NCBI GenBank assembly: GCA_039917615.1
Contig: JBDSJD010000024.1
Location: 1-64,000, forward strand
DNA from: ZC4RG30 sp039917615
GTDB taxonomy: Bacteria; Pseudomonadota; Gammaproteobacteria; Steroidobacterales; Steroidobacteraceae
DNA: 64,000 nt
Reading direction: 5' to 3'
A program made the translations under genes and the position numbers. How positions within the stretch are numbered: the first letter of the stretch is position 1; each line of letters begins with the position of its first letter. A model generated the notes under the pieces. It was not told where the DNA came from. It worked only from the letters and a program-made list of their open reading frames with translations, and did no database searches. Positions 1 to 7,783 of this stretch are shown in pieces.

Positions 1-125
1 ACTTGTTGCGATGATGGGCCATCATGTGATGGCCCGAAGAGTACGGGGCCGCGTCAGCGACCCCGCATAGCCGCTTTGAGCGGCTCACATCTTGAAAGCC
101 CCCGGCTTTGCCGGGGGATGGTTAC
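1..125 (+). mobile_element. Probable right end of an IS200/IS605 (TnpB-type) element, partial
   Basis: Four hairpins follow each other. GGGCCATCA pairs with TGATGGCCC (16-35). GGGGCCGC pairs with GCGACCCC with one mismatch (45-64). CCGCT pairs with AGCGG (71-83). CCCCCGGC pairs with GCCGGGGG around a TTT loop (99-117), followed by ATGGTTAC. A GC-rich terminal hairpin just before a short GT-containing end is typical of right ends of TnpB-carrying IS200/IS605 elements, where the same DNA encodes the 3' part of the omega/re-RNA. Any tnpB would lie to the left of the window. The alternatives are a REP-like palindrome cluster or a terminator of an upstream gene. The hairpins are directly visible; the family assignment is inference. 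Confidence 0.4.
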
Positions 126-2518
126 TCGCCGCCCTGCGCAATCTGGCACGCAACCGCCTGCACGCGGTCATCAACATCCTGGGTCTCTCCGCTGCATTCG
201 CGGCAGCGCTGTTGATCGGCATCTACGTCCATCATGAGCGCAGTTTCGAGCGCTTCATGCCAGGCCATGCCGACGTATACCGGCTATCTGCTGCTTTGCT
301 GAAGGGCGGGGCTGCCGCTAACGGCACCGATGACCTTCGCGGTCCGGTGGCGGAGGAACTGCGGAGCTACTTCCCGCAAATCCAGGCAATCGCAGAATTG
401 CGCAACACCTTCGGCAACGTGAGTCTGCGCCGTGGTTCGGTGGAATCGCTGGAGCCGACTTTTGCCTGGGCAGATCCGAAGGCCTTCGATGTGCTGCCAT
501 TCCCGGTGGTGGCTGGCGATGCGCGTGCTGCTCTGGCGCGTCCGGATGGTTTGGTGCTCACGCGCCGCATGGCACGCAAGTACTTCGGGAAAGACCTGCC
601 AATGGGAGAAACCATTGAAGTCTATCGGGAATACACGCTGCGCGTGATGGCGGTGCTGGAAGACTTGCCGTCGAGCACCCATCTTGCCACGGAGATCTTC
701 GGCTCGACGCTTGCGTTGCCGCCAGTGCCGCCTGGCATGGTCTATCGTACCTACGTCTACTTGCGGCTCGCACCGGGTGCTTCGCCTGCGCTATTGCGGG
801 CAGCGTTGCCAGCCTTTCTTGACCGGAATTCCTCAGCGCCGGTGTCGGGCGGCAAGTCGAGTAGCCTGTTAGAGCTGCAACTGATACCCATAGCGGATAT
901 CCACCTGCGTCCCGCTGGCGCGCTGAACATGAAACCTGCGGGCGATCCGCTCCTGCTCAACGCGCTCACAGTGGTGGGTGGGCTGATTCTGTTGGTGGCG
1001 ATCATCAATTTCATCAACCTGATGACGGTCCGTGCCGCACGCCGCGGTGTCGAAGTCGGGATCCGCAAAGCGGCCGGAGCGCACCCCTCTGACATCCTGA
1101 TGCAATTCGTCGGTGAGGCGATGGTGCACGCCTTCATCGCCTTGCTGATTGCCGCCGCCGCCGGGGAATTACTTATGCCCCACCTTAACGCCTTCGTCGA
1201 CCGCCAGATGCGATTCAACTATCTCCAGTTACCTGTGGCCGCGGGCCTGCTGTTTGCAACTGCTGGCATCGGCGCACTCGCCGGACTCTATCCGGCGTTG
1301 GTGGTGTCGCGGTTCAACCCGGCCATGGTGCTCAAGGGCGGCGGTCTGCCGGGATTGGGGTCGGGTCAGTTGCGCCAAATGCTGGTGCTGCTTCAGTTCG
1401 CTATCCTCATCGGACTTGTACTCGCAACAGGTGTGGTCCATCTGCAGACCCGCTTCGGGCTTAACCAGGGGCTGCGCTTCGACACGGACCAGCTGCTGAT
1501 GATCAATGTGCCCGCTTCGCAATGCGAGCACTCGGCATTCACCGACGCAGTGCGCGCGTTGCCCGGCGTGCTCGGCACCGCCTGCGACAGCGACATTCTC
1601 GGTAATTACGGCAGCCAACAGTATCGGGGATCTGGTCGCGAGGTCACGCTGCAGAACAGCTCGATCGGCCCTGGGTTGTTCGAACTCATGGGTCTTGCTC
1701 CCGTCGCCGGACGTTTCTACGCGCGCGACCGGGAAGGCGATGTGTTCCCATCCAACCCAGGAGATCGATCACTCTCTGTCGCGTATCCCACGGTGATCAA
1801 CGAAACCGCCGCGCGGACGCTGGGCTATTCCGATCCATCCGCGGCTTTAGGTCAAACTTTTGCCAGCATCAGCGGCGCGCGTGCCGGCACGCGGCGCGAG
1901 ATCATCGGCGTGGTGCCGGACTTCGCGCGCGATTCCGTGCGCATGGTTATCGCGCCCGTCATTTATGACAATAGCGGCGGCTATCGGCTGGAAGTCAAAC
2001 TGCGCCACGACCGCGTGGCCGAAACGCTGGGGTCAATCGACAGGCTGTGGAAGCAGCATTCGCCGCTGCCGGCGCCGGTCTCGCGGCGCTTCTATGACCA
2101 GTATGTGCAGGAGCGATATAGCGAACTTGCCCGTCAGGGCTGGCTGTTCTCAATATTCGCCACGCTCGCCCTGCTGCTTGCCGGCGTGGGCCTGTTCGGT
2201 CTCGCATCGTTCGTGTCCGAGCGGCGCACGAAGGAGATTGGTGTGCGCAAGGCGCTGGGTGCGAATACCGCGGATGTATTCCGGTTACTGCTGTGGCAGT
2301 TCGCGAGGCCCGTGGCTTGGGCCAACCTGATCGCGTGGCCGCTGGCTGCCTGGGCCATGCAGCGCTGGCTCGCCGGCTTTGCGTATCATATCAACCTGCC
2401 GTTGTGGCTGTTCCCGTTCGCTGCACTGCTGGCGCTGCTGATCGCGCTGGCAACCGTAGCTGTGCATACGCTGCGTGTTGCCGCGGCAAGGCCTGTGGTC
2501 GCGCTGCGCTGTGAGTGA
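92..2518 (+). CDS. FtsX/MacB-type ABC transporter permease (large, two FtsX domains)
   Basis: This 808-residue inner-membrane permease follows the MacB_PCD-FtsX-MacB_PCD-FtsX plan. The first transmembrane helix is near residues 20-45, after the family opening LLAALRNLARNRLHAVINI. A first FtsX block lies around 290-430 (NLMTVRAARRGVEVGIRKAAGA) and a second around 680-800 (RRTKEIGVRKALGA). Such proteins act with a LolD/MacB-like ATPase in mechanotransmission, efflux or cell-envelope export, but no ATPase gene adjoins it here. The only start giving full length is TTG at 92, and the first eight or nine residues are encoded by the GC-rich hairpin at 99-117. The native 5' end therefore seems to have been replaced by the preceding element. 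The stop codon lies one base from the 3' end of a convergent tRNA-Gly. Confidence 0.85.
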   Translation: MKAPGFAGGWLLAALRNLARNRLHAVINILGLSAAFAAALLIGIYVHHERSFERFMPGHADVYRLSAALLKGGAAANGTDDLRGPVAEELRSYFPQIQAIAELRNTFGNVSLRRGSVESLEPTFAWADPKAFDVLPFPVVAGDARAALARPDGLVLTRRMARKYFGKDLPMGETIEVYREYTLRVMAVLEDLPSSTHLATEIFGSTLALPPVPPGMVYRTYVYLRLAPGASPALLRAALPAFLDRNSSAPVSGGKSSSLLELQLIPIADIHLRPAGALNMKPAGDPLLLNALTVVGGLILLVAIINFINLMTVRAARRGVEVGIRKAAGAHPSDILMQFVGEAMVHAFIALLIAAAAGELLMPHLNAFVDRQMRFNYLQLPVAAGLLFATAGIGALAGLYPALVVSRFNPAMVLKGGGLPGLGSGQLRQMLVLLQFAILIGLVLATGVVHLQTRFGLNQGLRFDTDQLLMINVPASQCEHSAFTDAVRALPGVLGTACDSDILGNYGSQQYRGSGREVTLQNSSIGPGLFELMGLAPVAGRFYARDREGDVFPSNPGDRSLSVAYPTVINETAARTLGYSDPSAALGQTFASISGARAGTRREIIGVVPDFARDSVRMVIAPVIYDNSGGYRLEVKLRHDRVAETLGSIDRLWKQHSPLPAPVSRRFYDQYVQERYSELARQGWLFSIFATLALLLAGVGLFGLASFVSERRTKEIGVRKALGANTADVFRLLLWQFARPVAWANLIAWPLAAWAMQRWLAGFAYHINLPLWLFPFAALLALLIALATVAVHTLRVAAARPVVALRCE

Positions 2519-2519
2519 A

Positions 2520-2593
2520 TGGAGCGGGTGATGGGAATCGAACCCACGTTAGCAGCTTGGGAAGCTGCAGTTCTACCATTGAACTACACCCGC
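2520..2593 (-). tRNA. tRNA-Gly (anticodon CCC)
   Basis: Read on the minus strand, the acceptor GCGGGTG pairs with CACCCGC, followed by discriminator T and an encoded CCA. The anticodon stem GCAGC/GCTGC encloses the loop TTCCCAA, giving anticodon CCC. The T arm contains GGTTCGATTCC. It is 74 nt including CCA. Its 3' end is one base from the stop codon of the convergent permease gene. Confidence 0.96.
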
Positions 2594-2606
2594 GGCGCGC
2601 TCAATT

Positions 2607-3587
2607 CTATCCAAACGTCTTGTACAGATTGTAAGCGCTGATGCAGCTGATCAGCACGCCTACCAGGATCAGCAGGAATCGCGTCTTGATGTGCCGCGTG
2701 ATGTAGGCAGCAAAAGGCGCAGCGAACATGCCGCCAACCACGAGCCCGCCCACCACCAGCCAGACGCTGTCATCCAGAATGGAAAAAAACGCCGCCGACA
2801 CCGCGACAGTAAGAAAGAACTCGGCGAAGTTCACCGACCCGATGGTGGTGCGCGGGTCGTGGCCCGCACCCACCAGCGAAGTGGTGACGATGGGTCCCCA
2901 GCCGCCGCCGCCGGTGGTGTCCATGAAACTGCCGAGCAGCGCCAGCGGCACGACCTTCGCCGGGCTCACGTCGGTGCGCACCAGGATGATCCGCCGGAAT
3001 GCCTTGCTCAATACATACAGCCCCATCAAAAGCAGGTAGCCACTGATCCAGGGTTTGAGCACGCTGCCATCGATGCTGTTGAGGACATAGGTACCGATCA
3101 AGCCGCCGGTCACGGCAGGAATCACCAAACTCAGGAACAGCTTCTTGTTCACGTTGCCCATGCGCAGGTGCGAGACGCCGGAAATGCCGGTCGTGAATAC
3201 CTCCGCAAGATGCGTGGCGCCGCTGGCCATGATCGGCGTGGCGCCTACCGCAAGCAGGAAGCTGCTGGCGGTCACGCCATAAGCCATGCCCAGCGCCCCA
3301 TCAATCACCTGTGCCACAAAGCCCACGCCAGCCGCTGACCAGAACATCGGATCGTGGAAGGTCTGCACCAGGATCTCGCTGCCGCTGCGCTCATGCTTAC
3401 CCACGAACAACTGGTAGAGGAAGTACGCCACCAGCGCGAGCAGCATCGTCATCACCAGATAAGTAAACACCTGCATCAACGGCGCCTTGCCGGGGCGGGC
3501 AACCTCTTCCTCCACGGGCGGCAGGCCGAGTTCCGCGTGTTCGCGCTCGACCTCTTCATCCGTAATGCCGGTGCGAGGGGATTCCAT
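2607..3587 (-). CDS. TauE/SafE family sulfite/anion exporter-like membrane protein
   Basis: This 326-residue polytopic inner-membrane protein belongs to the TauE/SafE (formerly DUF81) family. After a charged cytoplasmic N-terminus (about residues 1-30) there is a membrane helix, then the family core with glycine-rich segments such as GALGMAYGVT and GSFMDTTGGGGWGP (about residue 220). Several further helices run to the C-terminus. Members are proposed to move sulfite, sulfoacetate or other organosulfur anions; the substrate cannot be read from sequence. The gene is monocistronic and diverges from the Yip1 gene at 3781. Confidence 0.88.
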   Translation of the reverse strand: MESPRTGITDEEVEREHAELGLPPVEEEVARPGKAPLMQVFTYLVMTMLLALVAYFLYQLFVGKHERSGSEILVQTFHDPMFWSAAGVGFVAQVIDGALGMAYGVTASSFLLAVGATPIMASGATHLAEVFTTGISGVSHLRMGNVNKKLFLSLVIPAVTGGLIGTYVLNSIDGSVLKPWISGYLLLMGLYVLSKAFRRIILVRTDVSPAKVVPLALLGSFMDTTGGGGWGPIVTTSLVGAGHDPRTTIGSVNFAEFFLTVAVSAAFFSILDDSVWLVVGGLVVGGMFAAPFAAYITRHIKTRFLLILVGVLISCISAYNLYKTFG

Positions 3588-3780
3588 GGGAGGCGGGAGG
3601 ATCCGCTATTCACCCGATCAGCTCAACCTATCTATTGTTGCTCCCGGCGCATAAGACGCGGGTTTGCTGATAACAGCGCTGTAATATGCACGGGCGGGGC
3701 ATGGGGTCCGTACAATTGCCGGTGCAGTAGCCTGTCGGTTTGGGCGCGGCAGACACAACAACATAAGGGAGAGGGATCCC

Positions 3781-4488
3781 ATGAACAGCTTTGCATTACT
3801 GCAGGCGCTGGTATTCGAGCCAAAGAAAGCCTTCGCTGCGCTTGCGGAACGGCCGCGCTTCCTGTTTCCGCTGCTGCTGCTGCTGGTGGTAACGGTTGGA
3901 ATCACGGTCTGGTATTACCGCGTGGTCGACATCGAGTGGATGACCTATCAGCAAATGCGCAACAGCGGATTTGCCAAGGCTCTTACCGACGCCCAGATTA
4001 CAGCGCAGGCAAAGCAGGCGGCGGAGCATCCGGGGCGGGGCGCAGTCTTCGCTGCGATAGCCGTTGTGTTTTACGTGGTCATCGTCCGTCTCCTGGAGGC
4101 GCTTTATTACCTGCTGGCCGGAAAGCTCACGAATGTGCAGCGCAGTTACAAGCAATGGCTATCGCTGGCATGCTGGAGCAGCCTGCCGTCGGTACTGAGC
4201 GTCATACCAACGGCGATCGTGCTCTACACCACCACCACGACACAGATTGACCAGGGAGCGCTGCAACCACTTTCGCTGAATTCTCTGCTGTTCCAGCGGG
4301 CTCCTGGCGAACCCGGTTATACGCTGCTGGCCAGTATCAATCTGTTTCAGCTCCTCGGGTTGTTGCTGGCGGCGTTGGGCGTGCGCTTGTGGTCCGGGCG
4401 CTCATGGTTGTTCAGCGTTGTATTCACGGTGTTGCCGTGGGCGCTGATTTTCGGAATCTGGGCATGGTTCGCAATGGGACGTTCATGA
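3781..4488 (+). CDS. Yip1-domain integral membrane protein
   Basis: The product has 235 residues with about five membrane segments and a Yip1-like fold. The opening AFAALAERPRFLFPLLLLL is typical of bacterial YIP1 proteins. A polar loop follows the first helix, then helices near residues 90-120, 130-155, 185-205 and 215-232. The start is well supported by a strong AGGGAGAGGGA ribosome-binding site. It is the first gene of an operon with an RND/MacA-like adaptor and a MacB-like ABC pair, and its stop overlaps the next start (ATGA). Bacterial Yip1 proteins next to MacAB-type modules have no defined role; an accessory function in the transporter is inferred from context only. Confidence 0.85.
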   Translation: MNSFALLQALVFEPKKAFAALAERPRFLFPLLLLLVVTVGITVWYYRVVDIEWMTYQQMRNSGFAKALTDAQITAQAKQAAEHPGRGAVFAAIAVVFYVVIVRLLEALYYLLAGKLTNVQRSYKQWLSLACWSSLPSVLSVIPTAIVLYTTTTTQIDQGALQPLSLNSLLFQRAPGEPGYTLLASINLFQLLGLLLAALGVRLWSGRSWLFSVVFTVLPWALIFGIWAWFAMGRS

Positions 4489-5732
4489 CAAGCGGCAAGA
4501 AGATCCTGCTGGTGGTCGTGGCACTGGCGGTGCTAGTGGCCGTGCCTCTGGCCATGCACAGCAAGCGCGGCGGTGACGTGAAGCAGGTGCAGGTGGAAAA
4601 GGTCGAAGCGCGCATCATCTCGCCGACGATCCTGGCGTCGGGCAGCCTCATCTACCAGACCGAGATCCGCATCATGTCCGAGGTCATGGGCAGGGTGAAG
4701 GAACTGTTCGTGAAGGAAGGCGAACAGGTGGAAAAGGGCCACCTGCTGCTGCGGCTGGACCCGGCCACTGTGCAGGCGCAGGTGGACCGGCTGGAAGCGG
4801 GGCTGCAGCAGTCGCGACTCAACATCGAGAGGGCACGAGTTTCGGCCGCAACGGCTGAGACCAAATGGAGCCGCTACCAGAAGCTGCGTGAATCAGGCGT
4901 GATCGATGCCAACACCTACGATGAAGTGCGCTCGCAGCGCGACCAGTCGAAGGTGGAGCTCGACAGCACTTTGGCGCAGACGCGCCAGACAGAGGCCTCA
5001 TTGAAAGAGGCGCGGGGGCAATTGGCCAAGACCGAGTTGCGCGCGCCGATCTCCGGTCGCCTGACTGCCGTGAAGATCAAGATTGGCGAGACCGCCGTGC
5101 CCAGCGCCACCAGCATCGCCGGCTCCGACCTCCTGGTGATTGCCGACACAACCAATCTCTACGCCGAAGTAAACGTCAACGAAACCGACGTGGCGCGTGT
5201 GGTGCCCGGTCAGGAAGCGCGCATTGTTCCCGCCGCTTTCCCGGACAAGGCGTGGAAGGGCACGGTTGAAACCGTCGCCGTGTCACCGGTGCAGGTGCAA
5301 GGCCAGGGCAAGAGCTATCTGGTGAAGATCCGCCTGACCAAGTCCGACGAACTCCAGTTCCACACCGGCATGAGCTGCCGTGCGGAGATCGTGACCCGCG
5401 GCACCGATGCCACACCGGTCATCGCGGTGCCGGTGCAGGCCCTGCAATACGAAGAAGCGAAGGAACGCGACGAAGTTGCCAAGTCCAGCATTTTTGTGAT
5501 GGTCGACGGCAAGGCGCGCAAGCACGATGTGGACGCTGGCGTGGCCGATGACACCTACGTCGCCATTACAAAAGGTGTGGAGGCGGGCGCACAGATCATC
5601 ACCGGTCCGTCGAAGGTGCTGCGATTCCTGCGCGAAGGTGATCGCGTGAGTCCTGTGGCTGCCGACGCGGACGCGTCAGGCGGCAAGACGGCGGTGAAAA
5701 AGGAATCCCCAGCCCCCGCCGCGAAGCCGTGA
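4485..5732 (+). CDS. HlyD/MacA-like periplasmic adaptor of an ABC efflux system
   Basis: This is a 415-residue membrane-fusion protein. An N-terminal anchor (about 7-25) is followed by a lipoyl/barrel-sandwich half (VMGRVKELFVKEGEQVEKGHLL), a long alpha-helical hairpin (about 95-190), the second lipoyl half (LRAPISGRLTAVKIKIGE), a beta-barrel and a membrane-proximal domain. The C-terminus is a Lys/Ala/Pro tail. The start at 4485 overlaps the Yip1 stop as ATGA, which is preferred over an in-frame upstream start inside the Yip1 gene. The stop overlaps the ATPase start as GTGA. It links the inner-membrane MacB-like permease to an outer-membrane channel; no TolC homologue lies in this operon, although an OMF gene occurs at 14828. 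Confidence 0.9.
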   Translation: MTSGKKILLVVVALAVLVAVPLAMHSKRGGDVKQVQVEKVEARIISPTILASGSLIYQTEIRIMSEVMGRVKELFVKEGEQVEKGHLLLRLDPATVQAQVDRLEAGLQQSRLNIERARVSAATAETKWSRYQKLRESGVIDANTYDEVRSQRDQSKVELDSTLAQTRQTEASLKEARGQLAKTELRAPISGRLTAVKIKIGETAVPSATSIAGSDLLVIADTTNLYAEVNVNETDVARVVPGQEARIVPAAFPDKAWKGTVETVAVSPVQVQGQGKSYLVKIRLTKSDELQFHTGMSCRAEIVTRGTDATPVIAVPVQALQYEEAKERDEVAKSSIFVMVDGKARKHDVDAGVADDTYVAITKGVEAGAQIITGPSKVLRFLREGDRVSPVAADADASGGKTAVKKESPAPAAKP

Positions 5733-6403
5733 TCGAGCTTTCGCACATTTCCAAGCGCTACCAGCTGGGTGGCCAGGAATACCCGGCGCTCGACGACGTG
5801 TCCTTGTCGATAGCGCGCAATGAATTCCTGGCGCTGACCGGCGCTTCCGGCTCTGGCAAGTCCACCATGATGAATGTACTGGGCTGCCTGGATACGCCCA
5901 CCAGTGGCAACTACACCCTCGATGGTGAAGAAGTCGCCGGACTCGACGATGAGCAACTGGCCTCCGTGCGCAATCGAAAGATCGGCTTCGTGTTCCAGAA
6001 CTTCTATCTGATGCCGCGCATGACGGCACTCGACAACGTGGCGCAGCCACTGATCTATCGCGGCATCGGGCCAGCCAAGCGGCGCGAGCATGCGCGCATG
6101 GCGCTGGAGCGGGTTGGCCTTGGCGATCGCACGTTGCATCGACCCAACGAGATGTCAGGCGGCCAGCGCCAGCGCGTCGCCGTTGCGCGGGCATTGGTTG
6201 GACATCCCGAGCTGCTGCTGGCGGATGAGCCCACAGGCAATCTCGATAGCCGCACGGCAAAGGAGATCCTGGACCTGTTCAGGCAGCTGCACGATGAAGG
6301 CCAGACCGTGGTGATCGTGACGCACGATCCCGGTGTTGCAGCCTCCTGCAGGCGCCTGGTCCGGCTGCACGACGGGAAAATCGCTGAGGACCGTGATGTC
6401 TGA
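5729..6403 (+). CDS. MacB/LolD-type ABC transporter ATP-binding protein
   Basis: The 224-residue nucleotide-binding subunit has all motifs: Walker A GASGSGKST (about residues 37-45), Q-loop FVFQNF, signature SGGQRQRVAVARAL, Walker B LLLADEPTGNLDS and H-loop VIVTHDP. The start is GTG at 5729, overlapping the adaptor's stop. The 3' end overlaps the permease start by 8 bases. It energises the permease encoded next, and the operon architecture (adaptor, ATPase, permease as separate polypeptides) is that of split MacAB-type tripartite systems. Confidence 0.95.
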   Translation: MIELSHISKRYQLGGQEYPALDDVSLSIARNEFLALTGASGSGKSTMMNVLGCLDTPTSGNYTLDGEEVAGLDDEQLASVRNRKIGFVFQNFYLMPRMTALDNVAQPLIYRGIGPAKRREHARMALERVGLGDRTLHRPNEMSGGQRQRVAVARALVGHPELLLADEPTGNLDSRTAKEILDLFRQLHDEGQTVVIVTHDPGVAASCRRLVRLHDGKIAEDRDV

Positions 6404-7658
6404 GCTGATCGACGACGCCGGCGCTTCGCGCCGCCTGATTTATGCGCTGCAGGAATGTCTGCGTTCGGCGCTTGGCAGCATCATGGCGCATCGACTGCGC
6501 AGCTTCCTCACCATGCTCGGCATCATCATCGGCGTAGCTTCGGTCATCTGCGTCATCGCACTGGTGCAGGGGCTGTCCAGTTCCATTACCGATCAATTCG
6601 CGGGCCTGGGCTCCACCACGCTGACGCTGCAGGCGGAGACGCCCATCGCCGACCGGCTGCGTGGCAAGGTGAACAGGTTGCGCCTTACCGACGTGGATGA
6701 ACTGCGCTTCCGCATGGATGGCATTTCCCACATCACTCCGGTTGTTCCCGTGTCGGTGGGACAGGCTTCCTACGGCGATCGCACCGCCGGCGGTCAGTTC
6801 ATGGGCACGACACAGAGCCTGCAGGACGTGCAACAGCTCTTTCCGCGCACGGGGCGTTTCATCACCAAGAGCGACGACGACAGCCGGCGTCGCGTGGTGG
6901 TGCTCGGCGAACAGATCCGCAAGGATCTGGAGCTGCCCGAAAAACCGGAAGGCACGTTCATACAGATCGGCCGCGAATGGTTCAAGGTGATCGGCGTAAT
7001 GGAGTCGCGCGGCATGGTGTTCGGCCAGAACCTCGACAAGTTTCTGCTGATGCCGTACCAGACGGCGCTGTCATTCGCGAGCGCGCAGGTGAGGCCGGAT
7101 TTTTCCATAACCTTTATCGTCAATGACCCGGACGCAGTCCAGAACGTGCGCCAGCGCGTAACGTCGCTGATTCGCCGCGCGCATGGCATCCAGAAGGACC
7201 AGCCCGACGATTTTCTCGTGCAGGCTTCCGACTCGTTCCTCAAGACCTTCGAGCAGATCACCGGCACGATTACGGCAGTCGTCGCGGGCGTAGTCGGCAT
7301 CTCGCTGCTGGTCGGCGGCATCGGCATCATGAACATCATGCTGGTGTCAGTTACTGAACGTACGCGCGAGATCGGCATTGCCAAGGCGCTGGGCGCGCCA
7401 CGCCGCTTCATCATGCTGCAATTCCTGATTGAGGCAATGGTGCTTGCCGTGATCGGCGGTCTCATCGGCATGCTGTTCGGCTTCGGTCTTGCCTACGGCG
7501 TGGCCGCGATCATTCCCAATTTTCCGCCGCCGGCCGTGCCCTGGTGGGCAGTGGCCGGTGCATGCCTGTTCTCCACGCTCATCGGCATGGTGTTTGGCAT
7601 CCTCCCGGCCAGCAAGGCGGCCAATCTTGTCCCAATAGACGCCTTGCGGTACGAGTAG
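6396..7658 (+). CDS. MacB-like ABC transporter permease (single FtsX domain)
   Basis: This 420-residue inner-membrane protein starts MSELIDDAG. The first helix lies near residues 40-65 (RSFLTMLGIIIGVASVICVIALVQG). A large periplasmic MacB_PCD domain runs to about 280, and the C-terminal FtsX domain has three helices with NIMLVSVTERTREIGIAKALGA. It ends in the family-typical PIDALRYE. ATG 6396 is chosen because it gives an 8-base overlap with the ATPase gene and the usual N-terminus; GTG 6393 is also possible. Probable substrates are macrolides, peptides or lipids, which cannot be told from sequence. Confidence 0.93.
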   Translation: MSELIDDAGASRRLIYALQECLRSALGSIMAHRLRSFLTMLGIIIGVASVICVIALVQGLSSSITDQFAGLGSTTLTLQAETPIADRLRGKVNRLRLTDVDELRFRMDGISHITPVVPVSVGQASYGDRTAGGQFMGTTQSLQDVQQLFPRTGRFITKSDDDSRRRVVVLGEQIRKDLELPEKPEGTFIQIGREWFKVIGVMESRGMVFGQNLDKFLLMPYQTALSFASAQVRPDFSITFIVNDPDAVQNVRQRVTSLIRRAHGIQKDQPDDFLVQASDSFLKTFEQITGTITAVVAGVVGISLLVGGIGIMNIMLVSVTERTREIGIAKALGAPRRFIMLQFLIEAMVLAVIGGLIGMLFGFGLAYGVAAIIPNFPPPAVPWWAVAGACLFSTLIGMVFGILPASKAANLVPIDALRYE

Positions 7659-7679
7659 CGGTTACCTCCCGATTCAGGT

Positions 7680-7706
7680 CCCATAGACGCCCTGCGTTAC
7701 GAATAG
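7680..7706 (+). pseudogene. 3'-terminal relic of a second MacB-like permease
   Basis: About 22 bases after the permease stop the DNA reads CCC ATA GAC GCC CTG CGT TAC GAA TAG, encoding PIDALRYE-stop. This is the same C-terminal octapeptide as the gene just upstream, with several synonymous differences. The region in front of it has no FtsX-like coding. The simplest reading is that a tandem paralogous permease was deleted, leaving only its last nine codons. It is too short to be functional. Confidence 0.55.
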
Positions 7707-7783
7707 TTCGCACCAGATGCGGAGCTTCACTGGGCCCGCGTGACTGTGCTGTAATGCCGCGCCCAAGGGTTTGCGGTATTCCT

